Source: Cetobacterium sp. 8H (lineage in GTDB: Bacteria > Fusobacteriota > Fusobacteriia > Fusobacteriales > Fusobacteriaceae). From it: a stretch of 64,000 nt of DNA. Below are positions 29,028 through 39,124 of this stretch, piece after piece. Location of the stretch: NCBI RefSeq assembly GCF_014250675.1, contig NZ_JACHTG010000004.1, positions 1,675,501-1,739,500 on the forward strand, read 5' to 3'. The notes below the pieces were generated by a model that had not been told where the DNA came from, did not search any database, and worked only from the letters and a program-made list of their open reading frames with translations. The number at the start of each line of letters is the position of its first letter. Within the stretch, counting starts at the first letter, position 1. Both the position numbers and the translations under genes were made by a program.

Positions 29028-29927
29028 CTACTTAGCAACCCCTATTTTTTCTCCCATATAAACTTTTGTTTCAATTCCTTTTCTACTATTCTCTAAAAGA
29101 TCCTCATCAAAAACAACCTTGTCCTTTTCAAATAATAAAACACAAGATGATCCTCCAAAGAAGAAGAAACCTTTTTCATCCCCTTTTTTAACAAAATTTT
29201 CAGGTTTATATGTTTGAGTTATTCCTCCAACCATAGTTGCTCCTATTTCACTTAAAACTATATCTCCAAACTTTTCAGTTTTTAAAATAGAAACTTCTCT
29301 CTTATTTTCGCAATATATTCTAAAATTCTTTTTTATTGCATATGGTGATACTGAATAGTAATATCCATCTATTAATTTTGAATTTGAAATTACTCCATCC
29401 GCTGGAAAATGAAATCTATGATAATCTACAGGTGCAAGTCTTATTATCATAAGTGTTCCACCTTCAAATTTCTTAGCTTCGTTTTCATCTTTTAAAAATT
29501 CACCTAGCGTAAACTGATCTCCTTTTAAGAAGAATTCTGTTGTTTCCTTTAGGTCAGAAAAAATTAAAACTTTTCCATCAGCTGGAGAAACTAATATATC
29601 GTCTCCTTTTGCAATAACTCTTGCTTCAGGTTTTAGTTCTCTTATAAAAAAATCATTAAAAGATGTAAACTCATCTATACTTTTTTTAGATTCTGTCATA
29701 TCTATATTATTTTCTTTAACAAATGGTGCTATCTTAGCTATTGAATTTTTTTCAGACATTTTTTTCCCATAAAATTCTGTTAATATTTTTTTTCTAACAA
29801 CTAAATTCAACGGTAATTTTCCAAATGGACTATAATATAAAAACTTTAAAAATCCTTCACCTGGTGGATTTTCTGTTTTAAGTTCTTTACTTTTTCTCTC
29901 AATATAAATAATTTTATCAAAATTCAT
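29028..29927 (-). CDS. psd: Phosphatidylserine decarboxylase proenzyme
   Basis: Makes phosphatidylethanolamine from phosphatidylserine in the inner membrane. The 299-residue proenzyme has SPADGKVL and the catalytic-site region [13 protein letters not shown]. Near the C-terminus lies the self-cleavage site within [10 protein letters not shown], where the Ser becomes the pyruvoyl group (the usual motif is LGST; here GGSS). It heads the minus-strand group 22924-29927, and AAAGGAGTAAG precedes its ATG. Works after CdsA and PssA encoded in the same window. Confidence 0.94.
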   Translation of the reverse strand: MNFDKIIYIERKSKELKTENPPGEGFLKFLYYSPFGKLPLNLVVRKKILTEFYGKKMSEKNSIAKIAPFVKENNIDMTESKKSIDEFTSFNDFFIRELKPEARVIAKGDDILVSPADGKVLIFSDLKETTEFFLKGDQFTLGEFLKDENEAKKFEGGTLMIIRLAPVDYHRFHFPADGVISNSKLIDGYYYSVSPYAIKKNFRIYCENKREVSILKTEKFGDIVLSEIGATMVGGITQTYKPENFVKKGDEKGFFFFGGSSCVLLFEKDKVVFDEDLLENSRKGIETKVYMGEKIGVAK

Positions 29928-29961
29928 ACACTTACTCCTTTTATATATTAATTTTTTATTG

Positions 29962-29967
29962 TATAAT
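29962..29967 (+). promoter_or_regulatory. -10 element upstream of mgsA
   Basis: TATAAT lies 32 bases before the mgsA start in a short intergenic region shared with the divergent psd. The matching -35 is weak, so only the -10 is asserted. Confidence 0.45.
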
Positions 29968-29998
29968 ATCCTTAGAAGAAAAACTTATGGAGGTTACA

Positions 29999-30367
29999 AT
30001 GAAAAAAATTGCACTAATCGCTCATGATAATATGAAACCTGAAATGGTAACGTTTGCAAAAAAAAATGAGCACATCTTGGCGAAATATCCTCTTGTTTCA
30101 ACTGGTACAACAGGTCTTAGAATTATGGAAACTACAGGTCTGACTATACATCGCTTCAAATCGGGTCCAATAGGTGGAGACCAACAAATTGGTGCCGAAG
30201 TTGCTATGGATAATATTAAAGCTATCTTGTTTTTTAGAGACCCTCTTACTTCTCAGCCTCATGAGCCTGATATTTCAGCACTTATAAGAATTGCAGATGT
30301 ACACAAAGTTCCGATTGCCACAAATTTAGCAACAGCAGAACTTCTTATTCTAGGTCTTGATAAATGA
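29999..30367 (+). CDS. mgsA: Methylglyoxal synthase
   Basis: Converts dihydroxyacetone phosphate to methylglyoxal, a bypass that releases phosphate when sugar phosphates accumulate. The 122-residue protein has ALIAHDNMK, the phosphate-binding [17 protein letters not shown] and [14 protein letters not shown] with the catalytic Asp. I use the ATG at 29999 because GGAGG lies six bases before it; the frame is open from 29987. The single gene ends with a strong hairpin and faces pncB. Confidence 0.96.
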   Translation: MKKIALIAHDNMKPEMVTFAKKNEHILAKYPLVSTGTTGLRIMETTGLTIHRFKSGPIGGDQQIGAEVAMDNIKAILFFRDPLTSQPHEPDISALIRIADVHKVPIATNLATAELLILGLDK

Positions 30368-30371
30368 TTAT

Positions 30372-30398
30372 AATAGGCTGATAAAATCAGCCTATTTT
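30372..30398. terminator. Bidirectional terminator between mgsA and pncB
   Basis: AATAGGCTGA (30372-30381) pairs perfectly with TCAGCCTATT (30387-30396) over a five-base loop. T6 follows on the plus strand. Confidence 0.88.
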
Positions 30399-31907
30399 TT
30401 AATTTATTTGACTTTTTATCTCTTTTATTAAATCATATTTCAAATCTCTTAAATCTTTAGACAAATCTACTTTGTATTGATGAGGGTTCTCTAGTCTTTT
30501 TCTTTCTTCTGAAAGCTTCTCTAAAGATTTTAAATAATAATTTCTAGAACCTATTACATCTTCTAATTTAGACGCATTGTCATTTATTATACCATTTTTT
30601 ACAAATTCACAAGTCAATTTTTTATAACTGTATTCACCACTTTTTAATACACTTGATTTAAATTCATATTTTTCATCTCTAATCATTAAATCTTGCCCAT
30701 TTAAAAGAGTCTCTTTATCTTGATCGTTATTTACCAAAGTTATTAAATCTGCATAAGCAAATTCATCTTTATCATATAATCTATAAACCTCTTTAAATCC
30801 AGGATTTGATATTTTAATTACATCTTCAGATAACTTTATAACTGGCTTTTCATCTATTTCAACAATTTTATAAACTCCTCCAAAACAAGGGTTTGATTTA
30901 CTTACAGCGATTGCATCTCCTACACCAAAAATGTCTACACAAGCTCCTTGCTCTTTTAAGGATTTTATTAAAGATTCATTTAATGAATTTGTTAAAAATA
31001 TTTTCGCCTTTTTGAATCCTGCTTGATCTAACTCAAATCTACATTTTTTAGATAGATATGCCAGATCTCCGGAATCTATTCTAACTCCATAGTTCCCTTT
31101 ATAAGAATCATCTATTCCATTATCTTTAAAGCTTTGAATTGCATTTTTTAATCCTATCCCTATTGTATTGTATGTATCTATCAAAAGAACTAAACTGTTA
31201 GCTTTTCTTTCTCTTCTGTGCTTTATGAAAGTATCAAAAGCCTCTTTTTCAGCTTTTGCTCCCACACCAAATGCTTGGATAAACGAATGAGCCATAGTTC
31301 CAACACTAGGCACTTTATATCTATACTCCGTCACTAAATTTGAATGAGATAAACATCCTCCTATTATTGAAGCCTTAGTTCCTGTAACAGCACTGTCAAA
31401 TCCATGAGCTCTTCTACTTCCAAAAGAACTTACCGGAATTGGATATGCCGCTCTTGTTATTCTTGAGGCTTTTGTAGCTATTGCAAGCTGCATATTCATC
31501 AAATTTAAGATTGGCGTTTCTAAAATTTTAGCTTGAATTAAAGGAGCTTTTATTGTTAAGATTGGTTCGTTTGGATAAACAATTTCTCCATCTCTCATAG
31601 CATAAAGGTCTCCTGTAAATTTCATCTTTACAAGGTATTCCAAAAGATGTTCTTCTTCTATTATTTCAGAAAAATATCTTCTTTTTTCCTCTTCACTTGT
31701 TTTGTTAAGTATTTCAATTAACTCTATAACCTCTTGAATTCCAGATACTACAGCGAACCCGCCATCCTCTGTCTTTCTAAAATACATATCAAATACAGCC
31801 TCTTTAGACTCCATTTTTTCCATCAAAAATATATCACTTTCTGTGTATTGATATCTGTCTGAGTTAATTACCCTTGCAAAATCAGTTAAAACTCTATCTC
31901 TCCCCAT
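30399..31907 (-). CDS. pncB: Nicotinate phosphoribosyltransferase
   Basis: Salvages nicotinate to nicotinate mononucleotide, the substrate of NadD. The 502-residue protein has the N-terminal TDFARVINSDRYQYTE, the core SSFGSRRAHGFDSAV containing the active-site His, GVRIDSGDLAYLSKK and FGVGDAIAVSK. The length fits the longer NAPRTase family found in Firmicutes and anaerobes. AAGAGGTAAG precedes the start. It is divergent from dtd and ends at the shared terminator with mgsA. Confidence 0.93.
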   Translation of the reverse strand: MGRDRVLTDFARVINSDRYQYTESDIFLMEKMESKEAVFDMYFRKTEDGGFAVVSGIQEVIELIEILNKTSEEEKRRYFSEIIEEEHLLEYLVKMKFTGDLYAMRDGEIVYPNEPILTIKAPLIQAKILETPILNLMNMQLAIATKASRITRAAYPIPVSSFGSRRAHGFDSAVTGTKASIIGGCLSHSNLVTEYRYKVPSVGTMAHSFIQAFGVGAKAEKEAFDTFIKHRRERKANSLVLLIDTYNTIGIGLKNAIQSFKDNGIDDSYKGNYGVRIDSGDLAYLSKKCRFELDQAGFKKAKIFLTNSLNESLIKSLKEQGACVDIFGVGDAIAVSKSNPCFGGVYKIVEIDEKPVIKLSEDVIKISNPGFKEVYRLYDKDEFAYADLITLVNNDQDKETLLNGQDLMIRDEKYEFKSSVLKSGEYSYKKLTCEFVKNGIINDNASKLEDVIGSRNYYLKSLEKLSEERKRLENPHQYKVDLSKDLRDLKYDLIKEIKSQIN

Positions 31908-31971
31908 AGTCTTACCTCTTTTAGTTATTATTTTATTTTTATTTTCCTTAATAATTATATCATTTTTATGA

Positions 31972-31977
31972 TATAAT
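31972..31977 (+). promoter_or_regulatory. Extended -10 promoter of dtd
   Basis: TGATATAAT gives an extended -10 with TATAAT at 31972-31977, 31 bases before the dtd start. No clear -35 is visible. Confidence 0.5.
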
Positions 31978-32008
31978 ACCTAATAAAAAAATAGAAAAGG
32001 AGCACAAT

Positions 32009-32461
32009 ATGAGAGCTGTTGTACAAAGAGTTAAGCATGCTAGTGTAGCTGTTGATGGGGAAATAGTTGGGAAAATAGACCAAGGTTTCCTTGTTCTTTT
32101 AGGAGTTACACACACTGATACAGAAAAAGAAATTGAGTGGTTATCAAAAAAAATAACTGATTTAAGAGTTTTTAACGATGCTGATGAAAAAATGAATCTT
32201 GGCTTAAAAGATATTAATGGAGATCTTTTAATTATTTCTCAATTCACTCTATATGGAAATTGTATTAAAGGTCGTCGTCCATCTTTTATAGATGCTGCCA
32301 AACCTGATTTAGCAAATGATCTTTATGAGAAATTCCTAAAAAAATGTAGAGATTTAGGATTTAAAACGGAAGCTGGTATTTTTGGTGCCGATATGAAAGT
32401 TGAACTTTTTAACGATGGTCCTGTAACTTTAATCATCGATACTGATGATTTAAAAAAATAA
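32009..32461 (+). CDS. dtd: D-aminoacyl-tRNA deacylase
   Basis: Removes D-amino acids, and glycine mischarged on tRNA-Ala, from tRNA. The 150-residue protein has the family start [18 protein letters not shown], the SQFTLYGN motif, KGRRPSF and the cross-subunit [10 protein letters not shown]. Single gene with AAAAGGAGC before the ATG and a strong bidirectional terminator behind. Confidence 0.97.
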   Translation: MRAVVQRVKHASVAVDGEIVGKIDQGFLVLLGVTHTDTEKEIEWLSKKITDLRVFNDADEKMNLGLKDINGDLLIISQFTLYGNCIKGRRPSFIDAAKPDLANDLYEKFLKKCRDLGFKTEAGIFGADMKVELFNDGPVTLIIDTDDLKK

Positions 32462-32470
32462 AACTACTAA

Positions 32471-32503
32471 AAAAGAGATAGGTTTTAGCTATCTCTTTTT
32501 TCA
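32471..32503. terminator. Bidirectional terminator between dtd and the RND pump gene
   Basis: AAAAGAGATAG and CTATCTCTTTT arms over a seven-base loop, flanked by A and T tracts. It overlaps the 3' end of the pump gene. Confidence 0.85.
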
Positions 32504-35500
32504 AATACAACTAAATATATTAATGGAAATATAAAGAGTGTTAAGATAGTTGAAGCGAACAATCCAAAAATAATTGTTGCCGCCATATCTCCATAAAGTG
32601 GGTCTGTTAATAGTGTAATCATTCCAAAAATAGTTGTTATCGCAGCTAAACTGACTGCTCTTATTCTCCCTATGGCTGATTTTACAACTATCTCTCTCAA
32701 TTTTTCATTTTTATTTTCTCTTTCATAATTTATCTCATCAACTAAAACTATTACATTTTTTATCATCATCCCAGAAAGAGCTATAACTCCTATCGTTGAC
32801 ATAAATCCAAAACTTCTTCCTAAAATAAAAAGTCCTGGAGATATACCTATCATACACAATGGAAGAGTTAAAAATATTAAAATAGCCAACTTTACATCTG
32901 CAAATAAAAAAACACATATTGTAAACATAATTGTAAGTGTTAGTGGGACATTCTTTAAAATTCCGATTACATTTTTTTCTTGCTCTTGGTATTCACCACC
33001 CCACCTTAGATTATAGCCTTTAGGAAGAGTTATCTTTTCAATCTCATTTTTAAACTCATTTCGAACCTCATCCGCTTTCATACTTATAGGAATATCACAT
33101 TGAATTTTTATTGTTCTAACTCTGTTTTTTCTCCATATTTCGTTTTCTTTAAATTTAAGAGTTGACCCTTTTAAAAAAGTAGATAATGGATTTCCTTCTG
33201 TACTAACTCCCCATACTCCTGATTGTCCTATATTTTTCAGATTGTCCTTTCCTTTATTTTTTAAAAAAATAGGGATTAACTTATCCTCCTCTTGAACTCT
33301 ACCTAAAACCATTCCATCAGAAAACATCATAGTAGAAACTACTAAATCCATCGGTAAAACCCCTATGTTTTTTGAATAAACTTGGGATATATCCCCCTCC
33401 CATGATAGAACAGGTGTTCTCCAATTTGTTTTTACATTTAATGTATTGGGAGTTTTTTTCATTATATCTTTAACTTCATCTGAAATTCTACGTAACTTCT
33501 CTATATCATTTCCTGATATTTCAACCTCTATGGGATACTCTGTAGGAACTCCATTTGGATATTTCTTTACTCCTACCCTAACTCCTGGCATAGACTCATT
33601 TGAAAATTTTTCTATTTTTTGATAAATCTCCTCTATTCTGTCTAATTTATCAACACTAACTATCAGTTGTGCAAAACTACTATTTCCAACTTGTGGAATA
33701 GTAGCTACATAATATCTTGGTGGGGATGCTCCGATAGATTCAACCACTTTTCCAACCCCTTCTTGTTCTAATAAAAATTCTGTTAATTTATCAGATTCTT
33801 TTTCAACTATTTGGATATCCTTTCCCTCACGAGTCCATATATTTACGACAAATCCTTTTTTATCTGAATCTGGAAAAAACGTCTTCGGAATTTTCAAAAA
33901 TAGAGCTATTGATAGAGTCAATAAAATTCCAACAATTATAAATACTATTCTCTTATTATCAACAAAATTTCTTAAAAGTTTTTCTGATTTTTCCAGTGCC
34001 TTTTTCTCCCAGTGTTTTTGCTCTTTAAATTCCTCTTTTTTTAAATAAAGTTTACAATAAACTGGTGTTTGAGTTAAGCATAAAATCCAACTCAGCAATA
34101 AGGAAACGCCAATAATCCAAAATGACGAACCCACATACTCTCCAGCATATGTTGGCATAAGTGCTCCTGGCAAAAAAGCTATTGCCGCTATTATTGTAGC
34201 TCCTAACAGTGGAATTGATGATTTTTTAGCTATTTTTTCTGCTGAATTTTCAACTTCTTCTCCTTTTATAATTTCATTTAATACTCCATCTACAACTACA
34301 ATTGAATTATCTACAAGCATTCCCATAGCAATTATAAAAGACCCTAATGATACTCTCTGTAAATCTGTTCCCATAGGAACCATTAAAATCAATGTTCCTA
34401 AAATTGATAGCACTAATCCACTTCCTATTATCAGCCCACTTTTAATCCCCATAGTTATTAATAAAACTCCAACAACAGTTATTACAGATAGAATTAAATT
34501 CCATACAAAATTATTTATTGCTGAAGTTACAAGCTCTGGTTGGTAATAAATTTTTTCTATGGATATTCCTATAGGCAATTCTTCTTTTAGTCTTTCTATC
34601 TTAGCATCTATTCTTTTTCCAGTCTCAACTACATTACTTCCTTTTTCGGGTGACATAGATAAGCCTATTGCCATTTTTTTATTATATTTTAATTTTTGAT
34701 TGTACGGCTCTACGTACCCTCTTTTTATTTCCACAAGTTCTTTTAATCTTAAAACTTCATTTTCTCCACTAGGAAGTTTTTTTGAAAGCACCACCAATTC
34801 TTCTAGTTTTTTTAAATTATCTATATCGTTATCAAAAGATATTGCAATTCTATTTCCATCACTATTTAAACTTGCTCCACCCGAAATTAAATTTTCTGAA
34901 ACAATTACTGCTGATATTGTTTTGGGATTGATACCTAGATTTATTAACTTAGCTTTATCTGCTTCTAAATAGATAGCTTCTTTTTGTTTTCCAAACTCTT
35001 CTACTTTAGATATTCCAGGTATTGAACTCAACTCTTTTTTTATAAAATCTGAATAATTTTCTAGTTCAGAGTATGAAAATCCGTCACTTGTAATAGCAAA
35101 AAACATCCCATACACAGCGCCATAGTCATCTAGTACTATTGGCGACATCGCTCCTATCGGTAGTTTTATCTTTTCATCTAAAACCTTTTTTCTTAAGTCA
35201 TCCCAATGTTGATCTATACTATCGCTGGTTATAGATTCATTTAACTTCACCTTAACTTGAGAGTAACTATTTTTTGAAACACTTTCAACGTACTCCACAT
35301 CTGGAATTTTTTGTGCTGCTTCTTCTATTTTATTTGTTACTAGAGCCTCCACTTTCTGAGCATCTGCACCAGGATATAAGGTTACTACAATCGCTTCTTT
35401 TATTTTAAATTCTGGATCTTCTAGCTTTCCTAATTTAAAGTATGAAAAAAGTCCACCTATGACAACAACAAAAATTATAAATCTTGTAACTCCTGTATTT

Positions 35501-35526
35501 TTAATTGAATATTTTATGAAGTCCAT
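32485..35526 (-). CDS. RND-family efflux pump, inner-membrane permease
   Basis: A 1013-residue AcrB/MexB-like proton-driven exporter. It shows the twofold RND layout: a single N-terminal helix (about 13-30), a large periplasmic loop, a helix bundle (about 335-540), then the same again (TM7 about 530, second bundle about 850-1010). GMLVDNSIVVVDG in TM4 carries the proton-relay acidic site, with Asn in place of the second Asp of AcrB. IKNVIVLVDEIN lies in the second half. It is the last gene of a three-gene efflux operon. Substrates cannot be predicted. Confidence 0.93.
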   Translation of the reverse strand: MDFIKYSIKNTGVTRFIIFVVVIGGLFSYFKLGKLEDPEFKIKEAIVVTLYPGADAQKVEALVTNKIEEAAQKIPDVEYVESVSKNSYSQVKVKLNESITSDSIDQHWDDLRKKVLDEKIKLPIGAMSPIVLDDYGAVYGMFFAITSDGFSYSELENYSDFIKKELSSIPGISKVEEFGKQKEAIYLEADKAKLINLGINPKTISAVIVSENLISGGASLNSDGNRIAISFDNDIDNLKKLEELVVLSKKLPSGENEVLRLKELVEIKRGYVEPYNQKLKYNKKMAIGLSMSPEKGSNVVETGKRIDAKIERLKEELPIGISIEKIYYQPELVTSAINNFVWNLILSVITVVGVLLITMGIKSGLIIGSGLVLSILGTLILMVPMGTDLQRVSLGSFIIAMGMLVDNSIVVVDGVLNEIIKGEEVENSAEKIAKKSSIPLLGATIIAAIAFLPGALMPTYAGEYVGSSFWIIGVSLLLSWILCLTQTPVYCKLYLKKEEFKEQKHWEKKALEKSEKLLRNFVDNKRIVFIIVGILLTLSIALFLKIPKTFFPDSDKKGFVVNIWTREGKDIQIVEKESDKLTEFLLEQEGVGKVVESIGASPPRYYVATIPQVGNSSFAQLIVSVDKLDRIEEIYQKIEKFSNESMPGVRVGVKKYPNGVPTEYPIEVEISGNDIEKLRRISDEVKDIMKKTPNTLNVKTNWRTPVLSWEGDISQVYSKNIGVLPMDLVVSTMMFSDGMVLGRVQEEDKLIPIFLKNKGKDNLKNIGQSGVWGVSTEGNPLSTFLKGSTLKFKENEIWRKNRVRTIKIQCDIPISMKADEVRNEFKNEIEKITLPKGYNLRWGGEYQEQEKNVIGILKNVPLTLTIMFTICVFLFADVKLAILIFLTLPLCMIGISPGLFILGRSFGFMSTIGVIALSGMMIKNVIVLVDEINYERENKNEKLREIVVKSAIGRIRAVSLAAITTIFGMITLLTDPLYGDMAATIIFGLFASTILTLFIFPLIYLVVFEKRDS

Positions 35527-36615
35527 CTACATCACCTCTGTAACTTGTTTTACGCTCTGTCCTTCACTAAGCTCATTTACTCCTTTTGTTACAACACTTT
35601 CTCCCTCTATCACTCCCTCTCCTAAAATATTTTTCAAATCATATACTTGAATGTTATTTATCTCTTTTTTCATTACTTTCCCATCTTTTAATACCCATAC
35701 ATACATTTTTTCTTTCTCACCAAATATTGCCTCTAACGGAATTAAATTTCTGCCTTTTATATCATTTTCTAAAGTTATTTTCACTATACCTTCTAAATCT
35801 GATGTTAATACATTCTCCTCTAAAAAATTAAAAACAACAGGATAAGCCACTTCATTTATCCCTTTTACTCTACTTGCAACAAGTTTTTCTAGCATGAACT
35901 TTTTTTCACTTATCAAAAATTCTGCCTTTCTCATTTTTTCTATCTTATCTAAATCTGAATCTGAAACATTTATTTTTACACGATTTTTATCTTGAGATGA
36001 CAGAGTGACTATCGGTATTCCCACTCCTATTATACTTCCCTCATCAAAATATATCTTAGATATATATCCCGAAAATGGCGAAATTAATGTTGTGTCTGAA
36101 AGTTGATTCCTAGCATTTTTTACACCTTCTAAAGCTGCTTCATATTGAGATAAACTAGCTAACTCTGAAGAGGCTGCAGCTTTCATTTTCGATAACGTCT
36201 CTTCATAAATTTTCTTAGATATAGCTTTTTCATTATATAATTTTTTAACTCTTTTAAATTGTGAATTCGCATTTTCAGATATTGCTGTAGCTGCTAGATA
36301 CATATTTTTAGCAGCAGATACTTTTTTTTCTGCCATTTCTAGCTGAACTATATAATCTCTATCATCAATTTTAGCTATTAAATCCCCTTCTCTCACATAA
36401 TCCCCAACATTTAAATCCATTTTTTTTACCGGTCCTGAAACTCTAAAGGCTATTGAACTTTCTTTCTTCGGAATAACTACTCCCAAATATTCATATTCAA
36501 TATTTTCTGGTGTTTTTTGAATTGTCTTTACTACAACCGGTCTAATGATCTCTTTTGGTTTTTTTTCACAAGAAAATAACATAAAACTTAATATTACACA
36601 AATCCATTTTTTCAT
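35527..36615 (-). CDS. RND efflux periplasmic adaptor, lipoprotein
   Basis: A 362-residue membrane-fusion protein. The N-terminal signal ends in a lipobox (FMLFSC, Cys about residue 16), so it is anchored by lipid. A lipoyl-like/biotinyl half (VGDYVREGDLIAKIDDRDY), an alpha-helical hairpin (about 75-160, KKVSAAKNMYLAATA) and the second lipoyl half (DTTLISPFSGYISKIYFDEG in parts) precede beta-barrel and membrane-proximal domains. It overlaps the TolC-like gene by four bases and touches the permease start, forming one pump. Confidence 0.92.
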   Translation of the reverse strand: MKKWICVILSFMLFSCEKKPKEIIRPVVVKTIQKTPENIEYEYLGVVIPKKESSIAFRVSGPVKKMDLNVGDYVREGDLIAKIDDRDYIVQLEMAEKKVSAAKNMYLAATAISENANSQFKRVKKLYNEKAISKKIYEETLSKMKAAASSELASLSQYEAALEGVKNARNQLSDTTLISPFSGYISKIYFDEGSIIGVGIPIVTLSSQDKNRVKINVSDSDLDKIEKMRKAEFLISEKKFMLEKLVASRVKGINEVAYPVVFNFLEENVLTSDLEGIVKITLENDIKGRNLIPLEAIFGEKEKMYVWVLKDGKVMKKEINNIQVYDLKNILGEGVIEGESVVTKGVNELSEGQSVKQVTEVM

Positions 36616-37955
36616 ATTTTTTCCCCCATAGTTCTACTCGGATTAAGTCCCATCGCTACAAAAAGAACTGCCCTACTAACTATATACTCATACTTTGCTT
36701 TTAGTAGTCGTGAATTAGCCTTTTCTCGCTCTGTTGCAACTTCTAAAAATTCAACCTCTCCTATCTCTCCTAATTCGTATTCAACTCTCTTCTGTTTCAA
36801 TCTACCATCTTCAGATTTTAATTTTAATGTATATGTATCCACAATCTCTTCAATTGTTTCTAATTTTTTATATGCTTTTGCGGTCTCAATAATTGTTTTT
36901 ACAATCTCTTTTTCTAATTTCAAATCCCCTATTTCTTTATTTTTAACAGCTTTTTTATATTCATTTATATTTTTAAATCCATTAAACACACTCAAAATTC
37001 CACTCACATTTCCATATAAGAAATCTGGATCGGCTAATATATGATTACTATCATTTATATAACCACCTCCCAAAACAATTTTTGGTAGAAAATTGGTAAT
37101 TGCTATTTTTATCAAATTTGAATCTATCTCTGTCTTTATTTCTGATATTTTTATATTGTCATTACTCTTTAAAGATATCAGAATACACTCCTCTAAACTA
37201 TGCCTCTGTTTTAAATTTATCTCCTCTTCTAAAAGACTCACTTGAGAAAATACATCCACATTTAAGGCTTCTAGTAATTTCATTTTTGCTATTTCTAGCT
37301 CTCTTTCATTTATATTTTTTAAAACTTTTTTATTTTTTTGATAAACTAAAACTTCTTCATATTCCCAAGGAAGAATCCCATCTATTTCAAGTGAAATTTT
37401 TGCTCTTTTTTCCAAAGCATTTGTCATTTGTATATCTTTATCTATGAATTCTTTTTGGGACTCTAAACTTAATACTTGATAAAATTGATTGATCGTATTT
37501 AATTCTATTAACTTTCCACTAAAATCAACTATTTTTTCACTTATATCTTCTCTATTTTTTTTAGCACTATAAATATACCAAAGTGATGGTACAAATATTG
37601 GTATCGTTGCACCTATTGTAAAATTAGAAAACTCTTTATCTATAAAACTTGGCTCTATCTTTCCAATCATCGGAACTTTCATCTCTATAGCAATATCATC
37701 ATTAAGCATCGTATATCCCATCCCTAAATTAATTGCTGGTAAAAAATTTCCAAAAGAAATATTCTTATCTAAAGTAGATATCTCTTTTTCTAATTCTTTT
37801 ATTTTTAAATCTAAATTTCTATTTTTAGCTATATCTATAGCTTTTTCTAAACTTAATACTCCATCATATTTATATGTCATTGGTTTTTTTTCAATATTTT
37901 TATTTGAGCACCCTAGAAATATTGGAATGCATATCAAGATCATTTTTTTCTTCAC
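36612..37955 (-). CDS. TolC-family outer-membrane efflux lipoprotein
   Basis: A 447-residue TolC-like protein with a lipoprotein signal (PIFLGC, Cys about residue 16). Two repeated halves of long amphipathic helices follow, recognisable from LSLEKAIDIAKNRNLDLKI and the second-half equivalent starting HSLEECILISLKSNDNIKI. It is the first gene of the efflux operon. GTG at 37955 is preferred as start because GGGAGGGG lies directly before it; an ATG at 37943 is the alternative. No regulator gene accompanies the operon. Confidence 0.88.
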   Translation of the reverse strand: MKKKMILICIPIFLGCSNKNIEKKPMTYKYDGVLSLEKAIDIAKNRNLDLKIKELEKEISTLDKNISFGNFLPAINLGMGYTMLNDDIAIEMKVPMIGKIEPSFIDKEFSNFTIGATIPIFVPSLWYIYSAKKNREDISEKIVDFSGKLIELNTINQFYQVLSLESQKEFIDKDIQMTNALEKRAKISLEIDGILPWEYEEVLVYQKNKKVLKNINERELEIAKMKLLEALNVDVFSQVSLLEEEINLKQRHSLEECILISLKSNDNIKISEIKTEIDSNLIKIAITNFLPKIVLGGGYINDSNHILADPDFLYGNVSGILSVFNGFKNINEYKKAVKNKEIGDLKLEKEIVKTIIETAKAYKKLETIEEIVDTYTLKLKSEDGRLKQKRVEYELGEIGEVEFLEVATEREKANSRLLKAKYEYIVSRAVLFVAMGLNPSRTMGEKI

Positions 37956-38007
37956 TTTCCCCTCCCAAACTTCTTTTTACTATACTACTACTTTTTTAAA
38001 CTTTTCC

Positions 38008-38036
38008 TTGATAAGATTTTATTATAAGAATATAAT
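38008..38036 (+). promoter_or_regulatory. Promoter of the FMN oxidoreductase-tpx pair
   Basis: TTGATA (38008-38013), 17-base spacer, TATAAT (38031-38036), ending 31 bases before the start codon. One of the best promoter matches in the window. Confidence 0.75.
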
Positions 38037-38067
38037 TAATTAGAGATTTTATTTAGCGGGAGGAAGT

Positions 38068-39093
38068 ATGGATATAAAAGAGATTAAAAAAAATGCAAAG
38101 GAAAGGATGAAAGAGTTTTGTATATTATGTCCAGAGTGTAATGGGCGTTGGTGTGCAGGAAAAGTTCCAGGAATGGGTGGAGCTGTTAGTGGCGGAAGTT
38201 TTCAAAGAGCATTTGACAAATTAAAAGAAGTTAAAATTGCAATGAGAACTCTTCATAGTGTAGTAGACCCTAAGCTTGAGTGCAACTTTTTTGGAGAAAA
38301 CCTTTCTTTTCCAGCAATGATTGCACCAATCACAGGAACAAAGTTCAATATGGGTGGATATGTTACTGACGAAGAATATTCAAACGACGTTGTTTTAGGA
38401 GCTGTTGATGCTGGTACTATCGCTATGATTGGAGATACAGGAGATCCTAACTGTTTTCAAGTTGGAATAGAAGCTATTAAAAAAGCTAATGGTAAAGGAA
38501 TAGCAATTATTAAGCCTAGAGAAAATTCTGAGATTATAAAGAGAATTAAAGTTGCTGAAGAGGCTGGAGCTATTGCTGTTGGGGTTGACGTAGATGGAGC
38601 AGGACTTGTAACTATGAAACTTTTCGGACAACCAGTTGGTCCAAAATCTCTTGATGATTTAAAGACTATCATCTCTTCTACAAAACTTCCTTTTATTGTA
38701 AAAGGAATTCTTACTGTTGATGAAGCAAAGCTTTGTGTTGAAGCTGGAGCTTACGCCATAGTTGTATCAAATCATGGTGGACGTTGCTTAAATGAAACTT
38801 TTGCTCCTGCAGAAGTTTTAAAAGACATAGCTGAGGCTGTCGGAAATGATATTATAATTTTAGCTGATGGTGCTATCAGAGAAGGAATAGATATTTTAAA
38901 ATATCTTGCTTTAGGGGCAGATGCTGTTCTTATAGGAAGACCTATTATTTGGGGATCTATTGGTGGTAGACAAGAGGGTGTTAAAATAACTTTAGACACT
39001 TTAAAATCTCAGCTTTATCAGGGAATGATACTTTCTGGTGCTGATGATGTTAATAATTCTAAAACATTCTCTCGTATTTTGTGTACAAAATAA
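38068..39093 (+). CDS. FMN-dependent alpha-hydroxyacid oxidase/dehydrogenase-like protein
   Basis: A 341-residue TIM-barrel flavoprotein of the LldD/lactate oxidase superfamily. The catalytic SNHGGR with the base His and substrate-binding Arg is present, as are PFIVKGILTVDEA and LADGAIREGIDILKYLALGADAVLIGRP for FMN phosphate binding. The N-terminus is unusual, with four Cys in CILCPECNGRWC, which could bind a metal or Fe-S cluster. Substrate not evident. It is co-transcribed with tpx, suggesting a link to peroxide formed by flavin oxidation; that link is inference. Strong GGGAGGAAG ribosome site. Confidence 0.85.
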   Translation: MDIKEIKKNAKERMKEFCILCPECNGRWCAGKVPGMGGAVSGGSFQRAFDKLKEVKIAMRTLHSVVDPKLECNFFGENLSFPAMIAPITGTKFNMGGYVTDEEYSNDVVLGAVDAGTIAMIGDTGDPNCFQVGIEAIKKANGKGIAIIKPRENSEIIKRIKVAEEAGAIAVGVDVDGAGLVTMKLFGQPVGPKSLDDLKTIISSTKLPFIVKGILTVDEAKLCVEAGAYAIVVSNHGGRCLNETFAPAEVLKDIAEAVGNDIIILADGAIREGIDILKYLALGADAVLIGRPIIWGSIGGRQEGVKITLDTLKSQLYQGMILSGADDVNNSKTFSRILCTK

Positions 39094-39124
39094 TAATTTT
39101 TAATTATAAAATAGGAGGTTATTT

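Noticed and set aside
36612-37955. Efflux operon regulator
   Set aside because: I looked for a TetR, MarR or two-component gene around the RND operon and found none on either strand.
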